A program made the translations under genes and the position numbers. A model generated the notes under the pieces. The model did not search any database and was not told the origin of the DNA. It saw only the letters and a program-made list of their open reading frames with translations. Positions 22,376-33,838 of a stretch of DNA of 64,000 bases are shown here, one piece after another; position 1 is the first letter of the stretch, and every line of letters starts with the position of its first letter. Source of the stretch: Cristatella mucedo (taxonomy: Eukaryota > Bryozoa > Phylactolaemata > Cristatellidae); contig WPIO01000014.1 in the NCBI GenBank assembly GCA_009760855.2, forward strand, positions 5,252,001 to 5,316,000, written 5' to 3'.

Positions 22376-24889
22376 TACTTGACTGTCTGTCCCTGTCGCA
22401 TATGCACTCTTTGCTCGGAATTTTTCGTAGGTGAATCTTGAACTGCTTTCCTCTTGAAAGTCTTGAAAGCTGGAGGTATTCGAGAGATTAGAAGCAGCTG
22501 TTTTGGTTACCTGTACCGGCGTCAGCCTACTGTCACATGATTTTATCTGCTGGGAGAAGGTGCAGAAGAGCTCGACTTATCTACAGAGTGTAGGCAACAC
22601 GACTGTTGGCTTGAGATGGCTGCCGTGGGGAGATGGGCTTAAGCAACTGTTGTGTGAGTCGCCATGGCAGAGCAATGCCCCATCACTGCAGCAGTCCGAA
22701 TTTACTTCGATGTTGTTATGACTTCGAAACCATCACTAGTTCAGGTAGTGGCACAACGAGTGCAATCTGAAAAGACTTGATGCGTGCAAAACGCCAACGA
22801 TAACGTCACAGCACTCGATATTCTGCATGCAGCGCTAACAGCAATAGGCCTCGGCTTATTGAGGCTATTTCATGAGGGGGCCAGCTTCTAATTCAGCTTT
22901 CAAGCTCATCGTCTGTAATCGTGGGGGCATTGAATTGTCTCACATCCAAAAGAGTGCAGAATCGGCCTCGACTTTATCGTGGCCCTCACAAGGCCAACGA
23001 TGCAGCGGTCCGGATTGCCTGCTAAACATTTCCCGGGCAACCTTTTCAGCAGAATCAGCAACAGTTGGTGCTGCAGTAGGTGCATCACAGCTGCGTATTA
23101 CATGTTATTCCACTTGTTGTGTAGTCCTTACTTACATCATGCCGTGCATTTGCCTGTCTGTGTGCTGCTGCGAGCATGTTTTGTCTGCCCCACTTGAAGT
23201 GAGTTTGGCCCTTTGCGATGGCCTGATGGTGCAGCACATTTGCCCTCTCTCGCACAATGTGCTTTGCCTTTACATTTCTAGTACGGACTCGAGCCCGGAG
23301 TGCTACGTGGCTTGACTGCTGTGCTGCTCACAGAGGCAGCTTTAAAGCCTTAGTGCAGGCGCAAGTGGAGTGCTACACGACCTTGCAGGCAGGCCCGAGA
23401 GGGAGATGGACTTCCACGTGCTATTTGCCTTCTGGCTGAAGCCATTGCGAGGCTGGCCGGGCAGTAAGCACACAGGCCTGACCAAGCACGAGGTGCGTAG
23501 GCGGCAGGACCGGCTGCAAAATTCAGCTCATGGCTGCTGGAAGTTGGGGCGGCAGCTCTGCTTGTCTCTGTTGGCTGGCTGCTAAGGTGTCAGCTGAGTT
23601 GATTGCTGAAGCTGTGGCAGCATCGGCAAGGCAAACCACTGGAAGTACAGTACCTGCCCTTTCTCTTCCCAGTGTGTAGATTGCTTCTCCATGTTAAGTT
23701 GAAGGTTCCCGAATGTGCCTGTCACCTCACAATGACACGTTTGTAGCTGGAGACTGGCCGTGCGAGAGTCAGAGTAGATTGAGCCAGAAATCCGACATCG
23801 GCAGAGACCTGGCCACCTCGGCAGCTGCTGCAGCGCCGGTGGGTTTCACGAATCGAGAATGCAGTTGCTGCTGGAATGTGGCTCTCACAATGCTGACAGC
23901 GGGTGCCGTCGAAGGTGCCTGCACAATCGTTTTGAGAACCGATGCCAATGGTGGCCTCCCTCCCCACCCGATGTCACATGCATGCGAAGCTTCCCTGGCA
24001 GTGCTGCCATTGCCATGCAGCAGAGCAAGCGGACCGCATCCGAGACACGCCTGCCGAGCTGTGCGCATCGACCGTCTGCCTGCTGCTAGCAGCACCATTT
24101 GGTGTGCCCGCTCGAGTCGACATTCGAAGCCCTCTTTCAGGCTGACGGCATCATTAGTCCCTGGTTGCAGCTGGTCGCTAGTCGAGACGACGAGCACGGC
24201 GGCAGCACCGACAGCCAAACAAAGGCCAAACCAAAACGCCCGGTGGCAGCTGTGGAGCAGCAGCAGCTGGACGATGGTGGGTGCACGGAGCTCGAAGATG
24301 GTGTCGCTCGGAGGCTAGGGTGCGTCGATGGATATTGCTGCAGGGCGTGCAAAAGGCTAGTGACTGCAGCGCCTGTCTTCTGGACGGTACGTCTGCCGGT
24401 CGGATGGCTGCCTGGATTGCTCACTGGCTGCCTGCCTGCCTGCCAGTGGCACCGCGTGCACCCACGTTCGGTTGCGCTCTTGTCTCTAGTCGTTTTCAGC
24501 TGCATGACACCTGTGCGATGGTCTGGTTGTAGTTTTGCTTGCTGGAGGAAGCTGTCCGGTACTGCCAAACGCAAGCCGGAACCATCAGGGACGGTATTTA
24601 CATGGCGAGCATGTTGTAGAGCTGTCATCTTGCAGCCAGCTGTTTTGGTGCTTTCACACTAATACGGACGCCCGATGTTTAGATCGTCCCCTAAAACCCA
24701 ATCGGCTGCCAGGGCCACGGCTGCGGCTCCAGGATCGACTGTAGCGGCAGCGTGAGATGGTGCGACAACAGTTGCTGCTGCCGCCTGCAGAACTAATAGC
24801 AGTGAAACACGGTTTCGTGAGTGCACGCTGGCCGGTTCCAGTTGCATGCACCTGAATTTTTCTTTCACGAATAATAACAGTAATCACAT
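22376..24889. other. Unannotated GC/AGC-rich region, coding-like but unresolved
   Basis: About 23.0-24.8 kb is CAG/CTG-rich and open over 60-200 codons in several frames on both strands; the longest is 201 codons plus at 23713-24315. Overlapping frames, alanine/serine/cysteine bias and the absence of any family motif argue that most are compositional. Short phrases such as RIENAVAAGMWLS (near 23850) look exon-like but cannot be extended with splice sites. It may include decayed exons of an unknown gene. Confidence 0.35.
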
Positions 24890-25105
24890 TTGTTTACACA
24901 TTTGTTTAGCACTCTAAGAGAACTCAGATCTCTTTTTAGGCGCCTACTTATGCTGTACAGGAAGCATGACCAATGGTTGGTGGTAACATCCACAGTGTCA
25001 ACAAGCATAAAATGGTTAGAGGTAGTGTGCACATTGTCACCATGTAAATATGGTTAATGGTAATATGTGCAGTATCAGAACACATAACCACACAAAAGGA
25101 CAATC
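24890..25105 (-). mobile_element. LINE-A 3' UTR fragment
   Basis: The complement of the LINE-A end (tttgtttagcactctaag, agatctctttttaggcgcc) is followed by 3' UTR sequence (aaaatggttagaggtagtg, gcacattgtcacc). The (AAT)n tail is mostly lost. Confidence 0.75.
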
Positions 25106-25145
25106 ACAAGGACCCAGCAAATGCAAGAACCCAGCTGTGAGAAAC

Positions 25146-25243
25146 AGGTCTGGTGGAGGTAATTGGTTCGAGCCCCGTGGCATATGCGAAGCACCTGAAT
25201 AGAGATTAAGTTCTCTAATGGCGCTATACAAATGAATTATATT
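25146..25243 (+). mobile_element. SINE-2 fragment
   Basis: ggttcgagccccgtggca (B box region), catatgcgaagcacctgaa, agattaagttctctaatgg and gctatacaaatgaattat. It lies 85 bp left of the octamer satellite. Confidence 0.8.
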
Positions 25244-25330
25244 TCCATCGCTGCTCTAATTTTGACCAGGCAGCAGCAGCAGAGCGGTATAATATACGAG
25301 GTGTGTGTGTGCGTGTGTGTATATATAGAC

Positions 25331-26250
25331 ACTCGCGCACTCGCGCACTCGCGCACTCGCGCACTCGCGCACTCGCGCACTCGCGCACTCGCGCACTCGC
25401 GCACTCGCGCACTCGCGCACTCGCGCACTCGCGCACTCGCGCACTCGCGCACTCGCGCACTCGCGCACTCGCGCACTCGCGCACTCGCGCATTCGCGCAC
25501 TCGCGCACTCGCGCACTCGCGCACTCGCGCACTCGCGCACTCGCGCACTCGCGCACTCGCGCACTCGCGCACTCGCGCACTCGCGCACTCGCGCACTCGC
25601 GCACACGCGCGCACTCGCGCACTCGCGCACTCGCGCACTCGCGCACTCGCGCACTCGCGCACGCGCACTCGCGCACTCGCGCACTCGCGCACTCGCGCAC
25701 TCCGCGCACTCGCGCACTCGCGCACTCGCGCACTCGCGCACTCGCGCACTCGCGCACTCGCGCACTCGCGCACTCGCGCACTCGCGCACTCGCGCACACG
25801 CGCGCACTGGCGCGCACTCGCGCACTCGCGCATCGCGCGCACTCGCGCACTCGCGCACTCGCGCACTCGCGCACTCGCACTCGCTCGCGCACTCGCGCAC
25901 TCGCGCACTCGCGCACTCGCGCACTCGCGCACTCGCGCACTCGCGCACTCGCGCGCACTCGCGCACTCGCGCACTCGCGCACTCGCGCACTCGCGCACTC
26001 GCGCGCACTCGCGCACTCGCGCACTCTCGCGCACTCGCGCACTCGCGCACTCGCGCACTCGCGCACTCGCGCACTCGCGCACTCGCGCACTCGCGCACTC
26101 GCACACTCGCGCACGCGCGCACGCGCGCACGCGCGCACTCGCGCACTCGCGCACTCGCGCACTCGCGCACTCGCGCACTCGCGCACTCGCGCACTCGCGC
26201 ACTCGCGCACTCGCGCACTCGCGCACTCGCGCACTCGCGCACTCGCGCAC
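25331..26250. repeat. ACTCGCGC octamer satellite
   Basis: About 115 tandem copies of the 8-bp unit ACTCGCGC, 75% G+C with two CpG per unit. Variants include one attcgcgc, cacacgcgcgcac blocks near 25601, 25794 and 26110, and scattered 1-2 bp indels. Because the unit is stop-free in every phase, frames of over 300 codons open on both strands with an 8-residue period (ALAHSRTR on +, RECASARV on -). They have no start context, exon structure or family match and should not be annotated as genes. The alternating purine-pyrimidine stretches could adopt Z-DNA. Confidence 0.98.
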
Positions 26251-26330
26251 ACGCCCCGAGGCATATGTGAAGCCTCTGAATAGAGATTAAGTTCTCTTGG
26301 GGCGCTATATAAATGGATTATATTATATGA
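26251..26330 (+). mobile_element. SINE-2 tail fragment
   Basis: Directly after the satellite: gccccgaggcatatgtgaag, gagattaagttctcttgggg and gctatataaatggattat. It is a second direct copy of the same tail that lies left of the satellite. Confidence 0.8.
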
Positions 26331-26460
26331 ATTGTGGAGCCCTCTCATCTCGCCATGGCGTCACCACCGAAATGCAACCGTATAAGTTCTGTCTCAGTCG
26401 GAGATTCCAAAGCATTAATGTCAATGGGCGACAATCCGAAGAGCCGCATAAGTAGGGAGG

Positions 26461-26785
26461 TCATAATAAGGAGTCAGGAGAGCAGTTGAGGTAGTGAGTA
26501 GCATAGAAGTAGCAGCTCAGGACCGCTGAAAAGCATGTGCCATAGTCGGCAGCAGGAGAGTAGTTATCGTTGCATAAGAATTGTGGAAGCGAGTTCCACA
26601 GTCTAGGACCTGCAGAGCTATAGCTTCTGTCGCCAACTGTCTTTAAGTGGAGGAATGGGACAGCTAATTTATTGTCCACACAGGACCTGAGGGCACGAAC
26701 AGGCTGAAACTGATGCAGCAGCTCAGCTAGGTATGAAGGAGCCAAGCCGTGGTGGGCCTTGTGGGTCAGCGTTAGAACTTTGCTC
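26461..26785 (-). mobile_element. LINE-B fragment
   Basis: It matches the coding part of the 17-kb copy. Reading minus: [38 protein letters not shown] and RLWNSLPQFLCND. The 3' UTR and ATGTA-unit tail are absent, so the copy is truncated at both ends. Confidence 0.85.
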
Positions 26786-27203
26786 TGTATGTAACCACAA
26801 ACCAGATTTACAGGTTGATACTAGCCCAAGTTGTTGAAAAATTACTTGAAGCTGCGTAACTGGATATATCTACCCATAAATAAGTAGGTTAGTTAGGTTT
26901 GTTAGTACGTCCGTAGCAGTCTCTGACGTCACGTGTACATTGATTCTTGTTTTATATTTATAATAGTACACTACAGCGGTAATGCAACTATGGTTGTCAA
27001 AAAGTGGGATACAATTTTCTTATTTGCAAACTGTATATGTATATGTAGCTGCAACATGTAGTCTCATAGCTGAAATTGAATATTGGAAAGCTAGGATTTC
27101 ACAGAACTATGAGGTAAGCGATGGATATGCAACAATTGAATCTGTCCGTGATTCTTCATGGTCAGCAATTCAATGCCGACTCAATACCCTGACGCTGACT
27201 AAG
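26786..27203. other. Unannotated AT-rich stretch
   Basis: Nothing recognisable. Confidence 0.45.
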
Positions 27204-27305
27204 AGAATAATTTGTATAGCGCTGTAAGAACTTTGACTCGATCTAGGCGTGATGACCTCACGACCGAGGTCGTTAAAGGCAAGCACCTTATTAACCCCTG
27301 TGCCA
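27204..27305 (-). mobile_element. SINE-2-like copy, diverged
   Basis: aataatttgtatagcgctg corresponds to the complement of the SINE-2 end. The head complement cacgaccgaggtcg, caagcaccttattaaccc follows after a shortened tail. Confidence 0.6.
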
Positions 27306-28748
27306 AAATCTTAAGCATGGCAGTCAGTGTGGTAGGCTCACCAGTCAGTGGACACTCAGGTTCGAACTTCAGCCTTCGAAAGCAGCCTCTGAATTTTCCA
27401 CGATTTTTCACGGATGCAAGCTGACAGGTAAACAACCTGTGGTTTCAGCCTGCCGCTGTGGACCGGCTAGTTTTTACGGCGATGAATTGGGACAATTAGA
27501 AGCAAAGCGAGCAGAAAATAAGCTACCTATCGAAGATTACGAAGCAATCGAGGAAGTCACTCGGTGTCGAACTGCCGAAAATTGCAGAAGCATCGCATAC
27601 GAGAAACTGTAACAAGAAGAGACTGAAATAAACGCCCTGTCGTCATGCAACAAACGCCCGGGAGCGTCGTGCTGTCAAAGCTCAGCGACTTCACTTATGA
27701 CGTCGGTCAAAAACAGAAGATTCGAGCGCTTCACGACAAACATTGGTCGTGGTATGAAGTTCTTGCAAGACAGTAGGCCGGGCTCACCGGCTAGGCTGGG
27801 CTTATCACCAGGTCAGTGGACACTAAAGCCCGTATTGTAATTAAAAAACGGACATTTCTAAGGATTTTCACGGGCGCAAGCTAGAGCGTTTAGAAGGCAC
27901 TCTAGCGGTTGAGAATTGTCGAAAGTAGGCACAAGCAGCACTAGCAAGAGCGCTGCAGTCTAACGAGTGCGTCAAGAGCTGCCATTTTATGTAAATTGTC
28001 AGAAGCTGTTCAGTCGGAACACAGCGGGAGCAGGTGCCCGTACTTCGCGGCAATGACTACGTGCTGCTCATCCCACCCTGCAAAAACCTTCCGGCCGCCC
28101 AATCAATCGTACCCAAGTCGTTTTGCTCGGAGGGGGCCCGACCTGCAGATCTGGCTAGCGGTGGCCACAGCCGCCCAGGCCGCACGTACTCTGCAAACCA
28201 CTAACCTCACAGCAAGGCAGAATGACTCACCGACTTGCCCTAGTGGACTGTCTCTCCTGCTGGGACGTACCCTTTCAGGTCTGCCGTTGCTGAATGTTCC
28301 TTAATACTAGACGGGTCGGGAGTCATAAATCGCCATGAAAATATACACAAATATCGTGCTATTCACAAGCCTGCTTACTGCTCATCGCGAGCTGTTTGCA
28401 ATCCATCGCAGCCTTCCCATCGGTCGCCAAGCTAATTGTCTTAATAGTACTAGATCGGTCTTGTGCTGTGCCCGAGTGGCCGAAAGTGGTTAATAACGAG
28501 GCTCGGTGCTGAAGAGACTACGGAATTTTTTCCCGACTCACACATTTCCGTGGCGAGCCAGTGGCATTGAGCAAGGGCCAGTCAGCTACTCGAGGTCGAG
28601 GTATATTGTAGGTGCTAATGTGCTTACAGCAAAAACCGGAAGTCGAGAATGGCTAACTGGCTGGTCTTACGGGAAGCTGAGGGTGGTGAAGCAGCCTTAA
28701 TGTGAAGTTGAGACAGTAGTGGCATGGGGCTTAAACTACGCCATCAAC
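27306..28748. other. Unannotated stretch
   Basis: About 1.4 kb without recognisable genes. A tRNA-like phrase (gtgcccgagtggccgaaag, near 28472) lacks a B box. The plus frame 27996-28301 (102 codons) has no motif. Confidence 0.4.
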
Positions 28749-28816
28749 GAAAAATGCAGTGCCTAGAAAGAGATTGAGTTCTCCGAGGGCACGATATCAA
28801 ACATTATTATCATTAT
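28749..28816 (+). mobile_element. LINE-A extreme 3' end
   Basis: gtgcctagaaagagattgag, ctccgagggcacgatatc and a degenerate (ATT)n tail. Confidence 0.75.
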
Positions 28817-29018
28817 AGATCAGACGAGCAGCCGAGTTTTGCATTATTTCCAGTCGATTAAGAGCTCGTGCCGGTAGTTCAGAATGAAGAAAACTGCAGT
28901 AATCTAAACGCGAAGTCATTACCGTTGCAAGAAATTACGTGATTCGAATGAAGAACAGGGCTTAGAAAGGTCAATGGATAAGTAGAGCTGAGGGTTATCG
29001 GTGACATCGGCCGAAGTT

Positions 29019-29076
<58 letters not shown>

Positions 29077-29335
29077 GGGGGGGGGAGAGAGAGAGAGAAA
29101 GGTAGGCGGCTTAAGACCGAACCCTGAGGAACCACATCCAATAAGGGTTCCCCGCATGACTGACAGCAGTTTGCATTTACACACTTATATCTGTCGCCGA
29201 GGTATGATCTAACCCAGGTTAGAGCTGCGCCGGTGATACCTAGGTGTGTCGAGAGGCCCTTTAAAGAATCTGATGGTCAATTTTGTCAAATGCTGCTGGT
29301 GTACCTAGCAGAGAAGCTCCCCCTGATCAGCACTG
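28817..29335 (-). pseudogene. LINE-C reverse transcriptase fragment, split by (GA)n
   Basis: Reading minus, 29335-29105 encodes RT sequence, including a LGITGAALTWVRSYLG-like motif (palm/fingers region before motif B) and VPQGSVL (motif B). After a (GA)n tract, 29015-28960 reads a decayed PQLYLSI-type remnant of the motif C region. Then 28960-28825 gives MTSRLDYC and ALNRLEIMQNSARL, the post-RT signature. It is related to but clearly distinct from LINE-A at the same positions. The motif C aspartate pair is not visible; the microsatellite lies just upstream of where it should be. Clearly inactive. Confidence 0.75.
29021..29100. repeat. (GA)n microsatellite with G9 interruption
   Basis: About 78 bp of GA with a gaggaggggggggg interruption, embedded in a LINE-C remnant. 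Confidence 0.95.
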
Positions 29336-29998
29336 CTCACGGGGCCTCTGTAAATCCGTAGTAGAGCAGTTTCGGGGAAATTCTTAGCTCTAAGTCTTGA
29401 CAGAATCTTGCCTCAGAAAATCTGGTGAACTGTTGCAATGCTATAGCTACGGGACTACTACTCACTCAAGAGTCTGGTGTATAAGGATGGCAGAAGGGAG
29501 AGAGGAACAGAAAGTTGCATACGTTCTCGCGATCTATAGCCGGCTTATTAATTATTGAGTGACCTGTCACTTTTAGATATGAACACTTTTGGGTTATTGA
29601 TAAGTTATATGACTATTTCTCTGTTACATTTAGGCTGGTCCTTGGCATAATTGGATTGATACGACTTGCAAAAAGCTTAACATTAATCGAAAACAAGGTC
29701 ATTTTGCAAGCTTTTATACCAGGTAAAAAACCAAGAAGGTCGTATGCACGATTTGTTATTAATATTGCCAACTAGTGTGAATACTTTTTTGATAAAATTT
29801 CGTCGGCCAGCACTCCTTAGAACGATGACATTGTTGAGCTCATATTTCAATATTTATGGTGCGGCAAGTTTTTGGGCCGTACTGCACGTTCAGGTATATA
29901 TATTTATAGTCTGCAGAATAGGCTGGTGTTGTAAACGTACAGTACTGAATCTGTCGATATAGTGTCTATATCAGAGTAAACGGTTAAGTCTAATTACG
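29336..29998. other. Unannotated AT-rich stretch
   Basis: No gene or repeat signal was seen. Confidence 0.45.
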
Positions 29999-30134
29999 TA
30001 TATATATATATATATATATATGTACAGTTGTTTCTGTAAATAATTTTAAAATACAGAATGACCAGATGCCTTCTGCTGTGGAACTGAATACAAATTCGCT
30101 CGTCGGGGACGGATTCAGCAACCTCTGGTTGTAT

Positions 30135-30204
<70 letters not shown>
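29999..30204. repeat. (TA)n run and (AC)n microsatellite
   Basis: A 22-bp TA run at 30000-30021 and a 68-bp AC run at 30135-30203, with about 110 bp of ordinary sequence between. Confidence 0.93.
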
Positions 30205-30208
<4 letters not shown>

Positions 30209-30313
30209 TCTAGAGAATCTTTGCTAGTTATAGATTATCACATAATCCGTTCATAGCGTTAGAATTCAGAAACCATGAATAGCTAGTATCCGTCATAGTC
30301 TGGCTGATTTATC

Positions 30314-30622
30314 ATGCCACCATTTCAGTACGCTCCCGACATACCGGTCTGTTGTATTTCCTTTACTGGTCAATGGGGCGCGGACCGAACGCTGATGGCT
30401 AAGGACCACAGCGACTTTGCTCAAGGTATTCTGCTACTCATTCACAAACAGGGCTGGAGCAATAGGATGATCGCTCGTGTACTTGGAATTATAGAAGATT
30501 TAATCAAGCATAGTCTGGCTAAATGCACTCAAGGTCTCCAATCGCAGCTGCCAAGGCCATCAGAACAAGACACCAAACAGCTAAGACATCTACTGAAGAT
30601 GGCTGGCCGCACTTCGCGATAA
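30314..30622 (+). pseudogene. Tc1/mariner-type transposase N-terminal (HTH) remnant
   Basis: A 102-codon frame. About residues 29-60 read MAKDHSDFAQG, then ILLLIHKQGWSNRMIARVLG. This fits the first helix-turn-helix of Tc1-like transposases, where a 'short helix - hK.G.S.R.IA..LG' pattern recognises the inverted terminal repeat. Residues 75-102 (RPSEQDTKQLRHLL) fit the linker into the second HTH domain. The frame stops before any DDE/D catalytic domain, and no DD34D signature was seen downstream. Terminal inverted repeats were not found. Confidence is limited because the motif is short; an unrelated HTH protein fragment is possible. Confidence 0.45.
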
Positions 30623-33600
30623 TAATGCCCGCTTGTGTAAGCTAGCATGGTCACTGGAAGCCGCTACAGGGACCTCAAATAGCAGGCAATTCATTTATCA
30701 GGCAAAACCATAGTGGGGGTAGGGCAGACGTAGCTCCAATTGTGGTAAGGTAAGCTCCTCAACTTTCCAAAACGATCCAACGACGAATGAACACTAGTGA
30801 AATCTAAGGTCAGCGATCCAAAGGGCTTTTCATGCACATTTTTAGAGTGGGCCACACTAAAATGACACGTGACACGTGAAATGACAAGTGACCGTTCGTG
30901 AAGCTGAAAAGAGCTATCCGAACACAGCAAGCTGTTCGCACTCTACACTATCCTCTGCCGCAAGTTAAAGGGTATTCTATTGTCAGCCCAAGGCTTGTTT
31001 TTCGTACTGCCAATTCTCCGAGCCTTTACGCTGCAGGTACATTGTCAGTGCAAGCTTTCACATTTGAATCGATGCAGCTCGGAAGCCACGTTAAACACAT
31101 GGCCCAGCGTGTTCCGGGCCATTAGGTTTGCCGACTGCTGGCTTGGTACGAAGACCGCCTAGAACAGTAGCATCTGCTCGGTCACTACTATTATCAACGA
31201 TGCTAATTGCAGCTCTAAGCACTCGCAAAACTGATGTTATAGAAAGAGCAAGTCTTACGTCGTTTGGAAAGCTGTTATCAACGTGCTCAAGGGCATCTGC
31301 AATGCCCACATGGGATTACTCGGAGATTTATTAGTGGGCGGGGATAGCCAGATCCTTTGGGACTGCTCGAATTCATCGACTGGTGTAAAATGAAGCAAGT
31401 GCAGATGGCAGTTTGCTCACCAAGTAATTCTGATTCGTCCACCGGTAATTCTGGCTGTGGTCGTATCGTCGAAGAGTGTCGTGTGATGGAAGCAGTCGCA
31501 TATCACTTCGGCAGGAATAGAATCGCACGCACGACCGCAGCTCTTCAGCAGCAAACGTGGCTCACCTGTCAAAAAGATAATCCGACATCGAGGGCACTGA
31601 AGCCCCCAGCCTTTCTGCTGCAGCAACGGTTGGCTGTCCAATGTCAACTGATAAACTATTCTTTCATGCTAAGATGGCTGACGGCGTTCGGTAGCCTGAT
31701 TTGGCAGGTCTTATACCCCAAAGGAGTCCACGGGCCGTTGCCAAAGCCCCTCATGTGCAACGCCTGGATTTTCGTCTCGATCCAGTGCACAGTGGCTACC
31801 GCTTCTCATCTGTGGTTTCTCTGCCTACCGGGTAATCGTTGAGAAATGAAGCACATTGACATATACGGTCAAGCGAGTAGGCTGCCTCTCAGTATCAGAA
31901 TGCCTGTAGGAACATGCAATGTCTATATGTAGTGGCGGAGCAGGGGAGGGGCTGGGAGGCACCTGCCCCCTCCTGTAGTGGAGCAGCGAACTGGGCCGCC
32001 TCTATACCTAGGCCCATCTGACAGTCACCGAAGGTGACGACATTATGTCCGACTTCCACTCGATGAGCAAACGCTGAGTTCATGAGGTATAGACACTTCG
32101 ATTTCGTGCTGTAATTTTTTATTCGGTCAATGCGATCCGGATCCTCAGCTACTGGGATGCCCTCCATTCTCGGAGATCCAGATGAACCGTAGCTAGATAT
32201 TTTAGGAAGACAATTTTGTTTTCATAATTTCCATGATAAGTTCTGGGCGCAGTGGAAGAGAAGGCGGCGAGTAACTTTCGGGAAAAGATTATTTTCTCGG
32301 ACGTACAGTATAGCCGGCGGCGTAGAAGAGACTGCGATTGGCGGACTGGCCCGAGGATCCCACCGAAGCACGCCTTGTCCTGCCGATGGACTGGCTCTGC
32401 GAGCGGGCGCAGGATGAGACAAAGCGCGAGCTCGAACTGCGTCAGGGAGCTCTAAGCTTCTCGGGGGGGGGGGGAGGGCACCTGCTTCGCCGCCGCCCGC
32501 AATGTATCGATCCTCCAGCCAGGTAAAGTTGAATAAACATGAAAAATCGAAGAATAGCTAATTGTGAATCGATGATATTTCATTTCTGACGGAGGTGCGC
32601 CTGGATAATCTGTAAATAGCGTGCTGGCTCCAGAGCTGCAGAGGTCCAGACGCAAGCGTGATGTCAGCAGCAGCTTACTCACAGCTCGCCATTCATCAAG
32701 AGCTCGCCAGGAAACTAGCCGCCCTGTCGATTGATGCTCCGGTTCTCGCTTCGCTTCCGCCAGACCTGTTAAACAGCACCGACTGATTGATGTTGCCTCG
32801 CAATAACATCCGTTCGGCCGTTGGCAGGGCGGACGAGGCTCACTCATCGGCTGCCACACTGGCCCCCTTCACGAAAGCCTAATGAACAGCTACGGTTCGG
32901 TGCTAAGTGCTTCGTAGGCAAGGCCCTTTCCGAGCCCAGAATTAGTAGCCCAGGATCTTGGGGCAGCATAGAGCTGGCGAAGTTGCTGCAATCGTTTAGC
33001 GAACGTTCTTGTCAGAGGCGTAATCAGAATAAACCCGAGGAAGAGCCAGACCTTGACCTTGCCTCGGGGAAGTAAATCATAGAGGCGAAGAGGCGTGTCT
33101 GGTGGCCTAGTCATCCGAAGCGTTCGAGCTGGCCGAGGAGGGAGCAGGGTCCGTTAGCCCACTTCCCTGCGGCCCTAGTTCGTAGAATACATATCGGCTG
33201 CATTCAACATTCGTTCGTATCACATGGCTCAGTTAGCCTAAGCTATGTGATAGCATGGGTGCTTCAGAATCCGTCGGAGAAAGGAGACTGGACCAGCAAG
33301 CTAGCAGTATTAGGAGATAGCTGCTGAGAGGATGTACATTCAAGAACTCGCGATGGCTACCGAAGGTAGGTTAAGCATAACTTCCGGTCAGTCATGCTCA
33401 CTCTAGCAACTTTCCATTATGCCAACTCAGCCTGTCCAAGTGGAAGCGCTTGAAGTGTCAGTCATCACTTCAGGCGACAGTAAAGGGATAACAAAACCAG
33501 ATGGACTATCAGAATTTCAATGTTAAGCTTCAACTAAGAGTGCATGTTGCAACTACATATGCACATTAGCAAATTGTCTCCCCTCACCCTTTTTGATGCT

Positions 33601-33625
33601 CATCATCGCTGTACCGTCTATATAT
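30623..33625. other. Unannotated 3-kb stretch
   Basis: Single-copy-like. A 161-codon plus frame at 31357-31839 has no recognised motif, no splice context and an interrupted shadow on the other strand. At 32338-32455 a short frame reads LPMDWLCERAQDETKRELEL, which looks helical and protein-like, but an in-frame stop lies upstream and no acceptor is obvious. A G12 run at about 32462-32473 could form a quadruplex with neighbouring G runs. Confidence 0.4.
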
Positions 33626-33626
33626 A

Positions 33627-33692
<66 letters not shown>
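33626..33692. repeat. (TG)n microsatellite
   Basis: 66 bp of pure TG, adjoining the tail end of a minus-strand SINE-2. Confidence 0.95.
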
Positions 33693-33694
<2 letters not shown>

Positions 33695-33838
33695 AATTAA
33701 TTTGTGTAGCGCCCGAAGAAAACTTAATCTTTATTCAGAGCTTCGTAACGCGACTAGAGCCCACGACCTCGGTCATAAAGACGTTAACCTTGACCTTGGT
33801 CGAAGCGAGCACTTTAATCGCTGTGCTAGTACCACTAT
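33693..33838 (-). mobile_element. SINE-2 copy (tRNA-derived)
   Basis: aatttgtgtagcgcccgaag and cttaatctttattcagagc are the tail complement; gcgactagagcccacgacc is the B box region and cactttaatcgctgtgctag the head. Head and tail are both present. Confidence 0.75.

Noticed and set aside
23713-24662. Overlapping frames of 149-201 codons on both strands
   Set aside because: Mutually overlapping in AGC/CTG-rich DNA; no family motif in any frame, so no gene called.
25331-26250. CRISPR array
   Set aside because: Contiguous 8-bp units without spacers in a eukaryotic context.
25224-26348. Frames of 326-374 codons on both strands over the octamer array
   Set aside because: Pure consequence of a stop-free 8-bp tandem repeat; no start context, exon structure or homologue.
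28466-28560. Possible tRNA-Ser/Leu gene
   Set aside because: Only a D-arm-like phrase; no B box and no acceptor-stem pairing.
31357-31842. 161-codon plus-strand frame
   Set aside because: No recognised motif, no splice-site support, and composition like its surroundings.
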